64,000 nucleotides of DNA from Sclerurus mexicanus. Lineage: Eukaryota; Chordata; Aves; Passeriformes; Furnariidae. Shown here piece after piece: positions 1-9,508 of this stretch. The first letter of the stretch is position 1. Every line of letters begins with the position of its first letter. Where the stretch lies: contig VWZF01003241.1 in NCBI GenBank assembly GCA_013396755.1, positions 494,727 through 558,726 of the forward strand, given 5' to 3'. Made by a program: the position numbers and the translations under genes. The notes beneath the pieces are model-generated. The model searched no databases. It was not told the origin of the DNA and was given only the letters and a program-made list of their open reading frames with translations.

Positions 1-81
1 TACAGGCACTGACGTGGCATTTTCTAACCCGGGATGTTACTTCCTCTCCATGTGGGGCCTCAGTGGGGCACCCGCTTCCTC

Positions 82-124
82 GAGAGACATCCGGATCCCA
101 TGGAGAGACATCCGGATCCCCATG
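82..124. repeat. tandem duplication, 21-22 bp x 2
   Basis: Two adjacent copies of a unit containing gagagacatccggatccc, the second with one extra C before the final catg. It is a recent-looking direct duplication next to the window edge with no evident function. Confidence 0.8.
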
Positions 125-1835
125 GCGAGGGTTGATCTGTCCCCAGGCACACAGGCAGCTACAGCGAGTGACACCTCTGCTGACCTGTGTGCCTGGATTT
201 AAGCTCTTGTGCTGCCCTCCCAAACCCTGGCACAACGCTGTGGGATGGGGCAGGACCTGTCCCTCTCCCTGCTCACTGCCCAGAGCAAAGCCCCCATACG
301 CTCTGGGGGCTGCAGAACCAGCCGGCTCTCCTTGGCCAGCCCTGCACTGTCCAGGCCCAGCTCAGAGCCCCTCAGCCGGCAAAGCCAGGTTTGAGGCACC
401 GCCTGCTCTCCCATCCTCCCCTGACAGCACGAAGGGCCGTGGCACAGCATGGAGCTGCAGAAGCCAGAGAGCCCATAGTGGCTTCCTAACAAAGCTCCCC
501 AGGCCCCCAGCGGAAGGGGAAGAGGCTCCCCTCCCTCCTCTTCCTCCCTCCCACGTGGGGATTTTGCAGCCAGGTAAACACAGGATGTTGATGAAACAGG
601 GGCTGGGCACATTGGGCAACTGGGGAGTCAGCAGGAGCTCCAGGCAGTGCCCAGAGCAGCCATACAGCCAGGAAAGAGCGATGCCAGAGCCCACAGCACC
701 CTCCTCTGCCTGTCCCCGGAGTCATGGAATTCTCCTGCATGGAGGGAGAGGCAGTGTGGGCTGGTGGTCAAACCCAGGGCAAGGTGGGCTCCCACCCACC
801 TCTGTGTGCCCTCAGGTGATCCACTGCACATCCCTGGGTTCCCTTTGGATCTCCTCACAGGCTGTGCTGTTGCTCAGCACCTTGCTCCAGGCTGCAGGCT
901 TTGACACCTGACCAGTGACAGGAGCCTACTGGGTCCCTCTGAACACTGGGGACATGCAGGGCACAGGGATGGGGGCAGAGATCCCTCAGGATCCCACCCT
1001 GCCAGGCGCCAGCTCACTGCTACCACTGCAGGGACAGGCTCTTCCCAGGGTGTGCTGCACAGCAGATAGCTGCTTGACAAGGCACAAGAGGGAAGATGGT
1101 GGAAAAAAACAAAAACTTTGGTTTGATGTCCCTTGGATGTCTCAGGCCGGTGGTTAGTCAGCGGTTGGCTCCCAGTCAGAGCCTGCAGGACTCTGCAGCA
1201 CAGCCTCATGCCTGGCAGCTGGGCATCTCCGGGATCCAGGCTTCTCCCGAGGGCTGGTGAGCCTGGGATGGGACAGATTTGGGGCTGCTCATGAGCAAGG
1301 CAGAAGGGTTTTCCCAGGGAAGGAAGCAGCTGGAGGACAGGATGTGACAGGCACGTCATGTTTTGCAGTGCCAGGCTAAGGGGTTCCCTAGAGGGGTTCC
1401 CTGGAGGCAGCAGATGCAGCACAGGTGCCAACCACCTCACTGGGCACTGCTCCCCTCCTGGGGTCAGGGAACTTTGTCCTGCCCTGTGGCAGCGAGTTGG
1501 GATGGGGCACCCAGAAAACAGCTGAACACAGGAGTGTTTCACTCCCAACCCAGAAAGGGGGCTGCAGACTGGTCTGGCATCAGCCCAGCTCACTCCTGGG
1601 CTGTCACCCCCCCAGTGACCACGTGTGCTCAGGCAGCAGCTGGGGACAGGAGCCACGACTGGGACACCAGTGGGCAAAAGGGACCTGGACCCTGCACAGG
1701 GACCACAGCAGGGGCAGCAGGAAGGATTGGAGTGAGGGAGAGGGGCCGGGGAGGGGCTGTGATGTACGAGGTGGCAGGACAGAGATGGCAAAGGGTCTGC
1801 CTGCTTCCTTAGAGCATGAGTAGAGGGGCAGGTGG

Positions 1836-1871
1836 CCCCACTGTCCCCACTGTCCCCACTGTCCCCACTGT
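1836..1871. repeat. 9-bp minisatellite, 4 copies
   Basis: Four perfect head-to-tail copies of ccccactgt, followed by a decaying partial unit. This is a small G/C-skewed variable-number-type tandem repeat upstream of GRAP. Confidence 0.9.
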
Positions 1872-3290
1872 CCCTCTGGGATCTGCTGCCATCTGCTGGC
1901 AGGATCCCATCCTGCTCCGGTCCTGAGTCCAGCACTACGCCAAGGTCTGGGGACCCCTCTGTGACCCCATGTCCTGTGCCCCACTCCCAGACAGTGTGGC
2001 ACCACATGTGGCTCCAGCCTAAGCACCTCTGGGTGCCCCTCAAGCCTCCCTGAGCCGCATACTGTTCCCGGTATCTCCCCATGGCACAGGGATTGTGACT
2101 CCAACAACCTCCTCCCTGGGCTGCAGGTTTCTCCCACACCAACCCTCCCAGTGCCCAGACATCCCCCCTATTGTTCCCTGCCAGGGCCCCTGGAATGGAC
2201 TTTGTATCATCCAGTTTGGGCTGGTGAACACAGGGACAGGATCAGGTCCTTGGCCACAGCAGGGACAGAGCAGTGGCTCTGCTGGGCTGGTTTCCCCAGG
2301 GAACATCCAGCTCCAGCCTTATCAAGGCTGCTGAGGGGCAGGGGAAACTCATCCCGAGAGAACCATCTTCCTGCTGTATTCCCATCCCCTGGGTCTTGCT
2401 GGAACATGGGGATTCACTGAGCCTCATCCTCCATGTTACAGGCAAGCACGTATGGAGCCTCTTCCCACATTCTCCCTGACCTTCCTGGCCTTCCCAGCAT
2501 CTCTGCCTCCCCTGGGACCAGCAGATCTCAGGAATACCCCCAGGGACTGGGGCCTCTCTGAGTGTGGGGACACCCAGGGTCACCCTACACATCCCTCCCT
2601 TCTTCCCACAGGCACAAGAGCCTGAAAATGGCCTCAGTGGGGTCTTATATGGGGTTTGCTTTTCGGATGTCATTGGGAAGCGGGATTAAGGTCTGGAGGA
2701 GGCGAATCACCAAGCCCATGTCCCCAGGGTGGCCCTACAAGCACCGTGGCTCATCCCACCCTGGGCAGATGGCAACGGCATCCTGCTCCTCACTGGAAAA
2801 TGCCCAAATCCATGGGCAGGGCCTGAGCTGCAGCTGTCCCTGGTCTAATTCCTAACAGCAAAGCAAGCCAGTGTCTGGCGGATTTTCCACAGGCTTCATG
2901 CCCCAGCCCACACACAGGAAGGCTGCACAGCACTGGAGACCTTCCCGCTGGGAAAGATACCCAGAGTGCAAGCCCTGCACACTCAGTGCCTGACGCCCAC
3001 CAGAGCTGCAGGAAGTCGTTTGAGTCTAAAAGGGATTTTTATTCCCTAGCCCTGCAACAGAAAGACGGAAAAAAATCAACCCACCAAAGGGACACAACCC
3101 AAAAAACCCGTATCAGTTGTGCTGAGATCTGAATGTTCAGAGCTGGGACACAGAGTGTTCAATCTGAATTCCAAAGAAACCAGGTGTGTGCATCCACCCA
3201 CCTCCATACGCCTCCACCATTCCCACCCTCCGAGACGTTTTGTCTTCTGAAACAACCATTCCCACCAAGCCACCTTTTGGCAGCTCAGCC

Positions 3291-3298
3291 TTTATAAG
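3291..3298 (+). promoter_or_regulatory. TATA-like box upstream of GRAP
   Basis: tttataag lies about 390 bp before the GRAP start codon, followed by a GC-rich stretch that would make a 5' UTR of roughly 370 nt with no visible intron. Only the motif and its position support it; a TSS closer to the ATG in the GC-rich 3420-3690 segment is equally possible. Confidence 0.3.
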
Positions 3299-3689
3299 AC
3301 ATCAGAGACTCCCCCATCAGCTCTGCCAGCCTGAAAACATGTTTCCCAACATCCTCAACATGTGTCCAGCCCATCACCATCCTGTTCCCATCCAAAATCC
3401 TGCCACCACCCACGCTGGAGGGGATGCCGGATCCCCCCGCCAGGGTGCTGTGGCAGATGGGTCCCCTGGCACCCAGGTGGGCTGGCACAGCTCTCCTCCC
3501 CTCCCAGCACATCTGGGCAGCTGTGCCCACCAGCAGCACCCGCGTGGCACTCCGGCAGCGTGTGACATCAGCGCAGTTTCCTGCCCGCCGGCTCAGCTGC
3601 GCCGTGTGCTCAGCCCGGAGCCCACAGCCCCGTGGGGTGCCGAGCCCCAGCCCACCCCCGGGACCCCTCCAGCCCGCCCGCAGACAGCC

Positions 3690-6600
3690 ATGGAGTCTGT
3701 GGCTCTGTACAACTTCCAGACGACGGAGAAGGACGAGCTGCCCTTCCAGAAAGGGGACACTCTGAAGGTACCCGGAGCAGGGGGTCACCAGCCATGGTGG
3801 GGTTGGGTGCTGTTGCTGTGGGGGACAGAGCGGGCCCATGGCACAGGGTGACACCAGCACTTCCATTGCCACTGGCTTTGTTGCCTCTTTGGGGCTTTCT
3901 GTGGGGTATAAGGAGCCAACCTTGAGGATTTTGGGGTGCGGATCAGCATTCCCAGCAGCGGGTACCACTTTGTGCCACCAGGCACATCTCCAGAGAGGGA
4001 CATCCCCAGCTGGGACATGACATGTGGCCTCCCAGGCCATCAGTGCCACCAGCTGTGCTCTGTGGCAAGCCCCCCAGGGCTGGAACACATTTTCACTGCC
4101 CCACAGAGGCACTGGGATGTCAGAGGCAGGGATGTGGCAGCAGGGAGCACATGCCTGAACACACACCCAGGCACTGGCATCAGGACGGGCTCTTGGATAC
4201 CATACGGGAATCCCAAAAAGCTTCTGGGGGGCTCAGAACATCCCTGGGAGGCTGCACCCACACCCTGCCCCGCTGTTCTCTCCATGGGGCTGATGCTGCA
4301 ATGCCAGCAGCTGCTCACAGACCTCTGGCACCCTGTAGCCCCCCGTGAAGGCGGGGTGAGGGCATGGCCTGGCTGTAACCCAGGGCCCCAAACCCGCCGT
4401 GCCCATCCCCGTGTGTTTTCCCCGTGGCCCCAGACCGTGGCCCGGGTTTCGGATCCTGTTTGCACAGCTGTGCCAGCCCCGGGCCCCTGCGTGGGAGGCT
4501 GGAAAATGGTGTCACACAGAAGTGGGTGTCAGCACCCTGCTCACACCAGGGCACTTCCTCCCACTGCCAGCGTCCTGGGGGGATGTGGGGGCTTGGCTGA
4601 TGTCCTGGCTACTCCAGGGACAGATTTTGGCCTCTTCCCTGATCAGGGGTTTGGGAGGGCTGGGGGGAGTCCCAGACTGTGTCACTGTTGGCAGAGTCCC
4701 CTTTCCCCAGGTTTTGATGGGTGATGTGGGGTCTGAGGCAGCAATGGGGGGTTTCTCTCCCAGAGGAGCAGCAGCCAGGCTGATACCCCCCTGTTCCTCT
4801 CCCACCTTAGATCCTCAACATGGAAGATGACCAGAACTGGTACAAGGCTGAGCTGTTTGGCTGCGAGGGCTTTGTCCCCAAAAACTACATCAAGGTCAAG
4901 CCTCACCCGTAAGTGCCATCCCACAGTGTGGGGAAGGGGGGCTGGAGCACCCACCACCCAGGCAGTGATCCCAGCAGTGCAGCCCAATTCCCAAAGGTCT
5001 GCCACGAACCAGGGTAGTCCCACACGTGGGGAAACTGTCCTAGAGATGAGGTCTGCCTGCCTGGTCAGCCTGCCATTGCCACCACAGCCCAAGGGGACAC
5101 GAGGCAGCAGAACACCCACGTACCCCCAACACACTGAAATCCAATCCTCGCACCACTAAATAAATGATAATTGGGGAACAACAAAGCGTTATGGGATTAC
5201 AACTGCATTAGACACAATCCTATTACTGTGTTATTAAAGCCCACTGTAATCCAGCCCTGATTTAACCTGTGTTTTATGTATCATTAGTCCCTGGTAAATC
5301 ACATTTAAATGCCAGAGCAAACGCGTGGGCTCGAGGCAGCCTGGGGCACATCCCTCTGCCTCTCCGGAGGGATGGGTGAGATGCAGCCTCTTCCATGCAG
5401 CACCTGCAGGGCTGGCTCTGGGAGATGCTCTGTGCTGAAGTGGCTGATCATTCTGGGGCATTTTTAATAGGGTCTCCATGGCCTGGGGGTCTGAAATGCC
5501 CAGACAGAGCCATGGCAGGGATGGGAGATGAGGACTCTGTTCCTCCAGCTCGTTTTGGCAGCTGCCACCACTGCAGGCAGGAAGGTTTTATCCTGGCATG
5601 AAGGGTTTTCTGCTCTACACATGGAAGGGCTGTTCCCACAAGGGGCCAAGGGACACGGAGCAGGGGACAGGCAGCAAAGTGTGGGGGGGGAGGCACGTGG
5701 GGTGACAAGGCGGGTGACAGGATGCGGTCGCGGCTGTCAGCGATGCTGCTGTGCTCACCCTGCACGTGGGAACCCACGTCTGCACCCACAGCACCCCGGG
5801 GTTCCCCCCCCAAAATACACTGGGGGGGGAAGGGAAGGGAGAAATTGCTGGTGTGGGGGGGTCACTGGTGTCGCTGCCTCCCTCCTGTGCGGTGGGGATG
5901 TGGCACTGCAGTGTCCCCAGGTGCCCAGGGGTGCCCGTGTGGCTCATCCCGGTGCCCCCCCAGGTGGTACGTGGGCAGGATCTCCCGGCACATGGCAGAG
6001 AAGGAGCTGCTCAAGCGCAACCACCCAGGAGCTTTCCTGATCCGTGACAGCGAGAGCACCCCGGGGGAGTTCTCCATCTCCGTCAAGTGAGTGGCCGTGG
6101 GACACGTGGGCAGGGTGGGTGGGGGTCCCTGCAGCCCCCACTGTGGGAGCTGAGGCATCAGGCCACCCCTGTGTGGGCTCCCTATCACAGTGCTGGGGAG
6201 GGGATGAGCACCTTGCCCTGCCCCAGCCACCTCGAAGGGCTGCAGAGCCATGTCCCCAACACACCCAGCCTCGCACAGAGCTTTCCTTTCCTTCCTCCCC
6301 TCCACATCCTTGCACTTCACCTCCATCCCCACTGCTTCCTGCTCCCTGCACCAGTTCCTTGCCTGGGGTCCCTCGCAGGGGCACCCCTAAACACAGCCCT
6401 GTGGGTGATGGGGACAACATGCAAGCACAGCCCAGGGGACATGGCCTGGGGGAATAAGCTGCCCGGAGCATCCCAATGACTTTGGCATTGGCAGTCAGGG
6501 CAGAGCCTATCCCCAAGCATCTCATCGCATTGCTGCCCCTTCCCTGCCCCAGCTGGGGGAGCAGGAGCTGGCCCTAGGCCAGCCAGGCACTTTCTCACAC

Positions 6601-8183
6601 TGCTAATCCCTAATTAAACGTTTCAGGAGGTTCTTGCCCATAATGAAAGGGAGCTGCGTTCTGCTGTGCGTCACCAGCGTGGCAGGTCCTGCCCCTGCCC
6701 GGGGGCCTGGCAGAGGCAGGTCCCTGCAGTGCAGGCACCCCAACCTGGCACCCCCAGGTACACACCAAGGGGTGCCAGCAGGGGGGCCTGTGAGGGAAAT
6801 CCTGGCCTGTGCCATCCTCCTGTGGTTCGGGGGCTCCGGGAGCACGTGGAAGCTTTAAGCCCAATTCCAATATTTTCAGCCTTCTCCTAGTGCGTGCTGA
6901 GCTGGGGCTGCAGCTCTCACCACACACTCCTCAGATGTGGCCCTGGCCAAAGCCACCTGCCCTACACATGGCTGGCACGCTGCCATCCCTGAGCCCACGG
7001 GCATCCCCCTGTGCCAGGGCAGGACTGAGCTTCAGCTGCCTGTGGGATGAGTTGTAGCAGATCTCAGCTGCAGGTCCTTGTTGCAGGACCAGGAGTAGCT
7101 CCAGTCGACCCCACTGGGGCAGGATGGGTCTAATGAGACCCCTGGGCTCATCCCAACCTACTGAGCACCTCCAGGCTTTTCCCACCTTGCCAGAAGGGGG
7201 TCTGGGTGCTGCCAAGGCTGGGGTAACATCCATGCTCCTTCCATAGCTACGGGAAGCACGTCCAGCACTTCAAGGTGCTCAGGGAGAGAAACGGCAAGTA
7301 TTTCCTCTGGGAGGAAAAGTTCAATTCCCTCAACGAGCTGGTGGATTTCTACAGGACAACCACGATTGCCAAAGAGGAGCAGATCTTCCTCAGGGAAGAG
7401 GACCAGACCCAGGAGGTACAGCCATGGGAAGGACCCGGGAAGGAGAGGGGTGCCAGCTGTCTCCAAAGGGCAGGGGTCTCCTGAGCACTCTCTTGGCTCT
7501 CCCAGCAGCTTGAACAGGGAGTCTTGGGCCCTGGGGTGCTCCCCTACACTGCAGGCTCTATCCTGCCCCCCCACCCAGGGTGTTCCTCTGCACCCCAAAT
7601 TGCTTTTCCAGCCCAGGTTCTGCCCTGCCCCCAGGGTGTTTCCTTGCACCCCAGGGTGCTCCTCTGCATCCCTGGCTCTACCCTGCGCCTCAGGCTGTGG
7701 CTGCATCCCAGAATGTTCCCCTGTACCCCAAGCTTTATCCTGCACCCCAGGGTGCTCCCATGCACCCCACACTCTTCCCTGCACTTAGGGCCATCCCCAG
7801 CATTCCACTTTTCCCATGACAGGATTTCCCTAGCTTGTCTCTCCCCTCAAAGTAGGGACCCCAAGGCTGGTCCTCGTCCCACAGTGGCACAGTGTCCCTG
7901 TCACACTGAGGACCCAAACAATGTCACCTGTTGCAGGGGGGCTGGTGGATAGGGACCCCTCTCCCCCCACCAACCCCTGCCCTCAACTTCCCTCCAGGTG
8001 AGGAGACCCCAATTCGTGCAAGCCCAGTTCGACTTCTCTGCCTGTGAGGGCTCCCAGCTGCCCTTCGCCCGCGGGGACATCATCGAGGTCCTGGACTGCC
8101 CTGACCCCAACTGGTGGCAGGGGAAGATCTACGGCCGGGTGGGCTTCTTCCCCCGGAACTACGTCCACCCCATCCGCAAGTGA
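3690..8183 (+). CDS. GRAP: GRAP, GRB2-related SH3-SH2-SH3 adaptor protein
   Basis: Coding exons are 3690-3767, 4811-4908, 5964-6086, 7247-7415 and 7998-8183 (stop TGA 8181-8183). All introns are GT-AG, phases join exactly, and the product is 217 aa, the length of human GRAP. The N-terminal SH3 (about 1-56) has ALYNF and the NWYKAE core. The SH2 (about 60-152) starts WYVGRISR and has the phosphotyrosine-binding GAFLIRDSES motif with its conserved Arg. The C-terminal SH3 (about 158-217) has AQFDFSA, DPNWWQGK and VGFFPRNYV. Family knowledge: a cytoplasmic adaptor, mainly lymphoid, that docks on phosphotyrosines (KIT, LAT) and recruits SOS through its SH3 domains. The start is fixed by the MESVALY opening. 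It is GRAP rather than GRB2 by this N-terminus, the KPHPWYVGRISR junction and the QAQFDFSA segment. It converges on SLC5A10 with only 895 bp between the stop codons. Confidence 0.97.
5140..5300. other. AT-rich island in GRAP intron 2
   Basis: About 160 bp of sharply AT-rich sequence inside a GC-rich intron, with several homeodomain-type cores (gataattg, attaaagc, atcattag, taaatcacattt). Such compositional islands in bird introns are often conserved enhancers; this is inference from composition only. Confidence 0.35.
5804..5839 (+). repeat. C8/G8 hairpin with adjoining G-quadruplex motif
   Basis: A run of eight C (5804-5811), a 10-nt loop, and a run of eight G (5822-5829) can form a perfect GC stem in GRAP intron 2. 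The G run continues into GGG (5832-5834) and GGG (5837-5839) with AA spacers, giving four G3 tracts within 18 nt, a classical quadruplex pattern on the sense strand. It lies about 125 bp before the exon 3 acceptor. Confidence 0.7.
7535..7795. repeat. degenerate minisatellite in GRAP intron 4
   Basis: About 260 bp of imperfect repeats built on variants of ctgcaccccagggtgctcc, with repeated gggtgttcctctgcacccc, gggtgtttccttgcacccc and gggtgctcccatgcacccc. The open frames seen over this stretch come from the repeat period and are not genes. Confidence 0.75.
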
Positions 8184-8701
8184 GCCCCCGGCCCACTGCC
8201 CCCCACCCATCGTGCCCACACAGACTGCGTGTCCCTCTGTCCCCACGGATGGTGCCTGTCCCCACGCCAGGTTCCAGTGCTGTGTGGGCTGTGCTGGGGG
8301 TAGAGGCCAGGCTGGTGGTGATCCCCACCCAGGGGGATGGATCTGCCACCATGAAACACCACCTGTGGCTCCCCCTGCTCCCCAACACCTCCATGGCCCC
8401 CCAGCCCAGGCATTGGGCTGGCAGTGGTGCTCCTCAGGGAAGGAGTGCAGAGTGTTGAACCATGGCCATGAAAGCTTTTCCACAGCCACAATCCAGTGGG
8501 ATGACAGCAGCAGTGGGAGAGCATGTGTCCCCCAAACCATGGCTCCCCTCCAGACCATGTAAGTGAAGCCCTGGCTCCAGGGAGGGCTGCAGGCAGCCGG
8601 GATGCAGCAGGGCTCAGGGTGCCAGGGAGGGCTGATCCAGGGGGATTGAGTCCTATGGGTGCTGTTCATAGCTGTAAATTGTGGCTTTTTTTACAGTATT
8701 T

Positions 8702-8707
8702 TTTATT
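8702..8707 (-). terminator. SLC5A10: candidate SLC5A10 poly(A) signal
   Basis: TTTATT on + reads AATAAA on -, and it is the first canonical signal downstream of the SLC5A10 stop at 9079. It lies inside the predicted GRAP 3' UTR, so the two convergent transcripts should overlap by roughly 300 nt. Confidence 0.5.
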
Positions 8708-9002
8708 TAGAGCTAGTAAAATGTGTTTTGGTGATGCCCTCGAGTGTGAGTACTCCTTTCCCACCACTGTCAAGCTGCTGCTATTGAATTCATGCAGCTG
8801 CTCCTTTGTTGTGGTTTTGCTCCCCCTGCAGCCCCCATTTCCCCACCCCAATACCTGTCCCAAACTCTTCCCAAGGACTCACTGCCCCCACAAATGCCCC
8901 TCACACCTCACACCCCCTGGGATGCACTTAGGGTCTGCAGTGCTGAGAACGCCCAGCTCACTGCACCAGTGGGTTTAAACATCACATGTCCCAAATGTGC
9001 CA

Positions 9003-9008
9003 AATAAA
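9003..9008 (+). terminator. GRAP: candidate GRAP poly(A) signal
   Basis: This is the only canonical AATAAA on the + strand between the GRAP stop (8183) and the SLC5A10 stop codon (9079). It would give GRAP an 840-nt 3' UTR ending about 50 bp short of the SLC5A10 coding region. Confidence 0.6.
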
Positions 9009-9078
9009 AACTAGCACCCAAACCCCCACTTTTCCCCCCTCCCAGCAGCTTTGCCCCTCTCCAGGGGCTGGCTGGGCA

Positions 9079-9508
9079 CTAGGCAAAATAGGCATAACAG
9101 AAAATATTGACACACATCAAAACAATGGCATTGATGCCACAGACACGGGCCCAGAACGGGGGCTCTGTGGTGTCCTTGAGGGCCACAGCTGGGGGTCCCA
9201 CAGCCTTGGATGGCTGCTGGATGTCCAGGCTGGCTGAGCAGGAACCTGGCACAGAAATATGGTGAGTGTGGGGGACAGAGGGCCCTGGGGACCAGACACC
9301 TCCTGGCAGGTGGCACAGCCCTAGAGAAAGTGAGGCAGGGGGCACCCATGGCATCCTGCTGCCCTTTACAGGCAGGGAGTGGGGGCACTGCTCTGCCACC
9401 CCTGCCAGACACCCCGGAGGACTCACCAGCGAGGGGTCCCTGGGATGTGCCACACACAGAGGGCTGGGGGGGCTCCCGTGAAAGGGTCCACCAGGTGAGA
9501 TCCTTCAG
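9079..9508 (-). CDS. SLC5A10: SLC5A10 exons 14-15 with a bird-type insert before the last helix
   Basis: Exon 14 (9508-9427) ends GTSQGPLA plus one base at a gtgagt donor. Exon 15 (9233-9079) resumes ASLDIQQPSK and ends with the last membrane helix (FWARVCGINAIVLMCVN) and CYAYFA, stop TAG at 9079-9081. Phases fit exactly. The linker between LTWWTL and FWARV is clearly longer than in the human protein as I recall it and is rich in Pro and Gln, so it is probably a disordered cytoplasmic loop under weak constraint. Confidence 0.85.

Larger units (their letters stand above)
1..3280. other. upstream flank of GRAP, no gene recognised
   Basis: GC-rich non-coding-looking sequence. Open frames are present on both strands (for example about 420 codons on - at 874-2142), but their translations are low-complexity Pro/Ser/Gly/Cys/Trp-rich text without any recognisable domain, and they overlap each other in several frames, as expected in GC-rich DNA. 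Short tandem duplications occur at 82-124, about 1380-1404 and 1836-1871. No CR1 copy, RNA gene or splice-consistent exon of a neighbouring gene was seen. Confidence 0.55.

Noticed and set aside
63..911. 282-codon open frame on +
   Set aside because: No recognisable domain and no splice or codon signature; composition-driven.
874..2142. 422-codon open frame on - upstream of GRAP
   Set aside because: Low-complexity Pro/Ser/Cys text, no domain, overlapped by other frames and covering the 9-bp minisatellite; long frames are common in GC-rich bird DNA.
7366..7952. Several long frames in GRAP intron 4
   Set aside because: They arise from the degenerate tandem repeat and have no domain.
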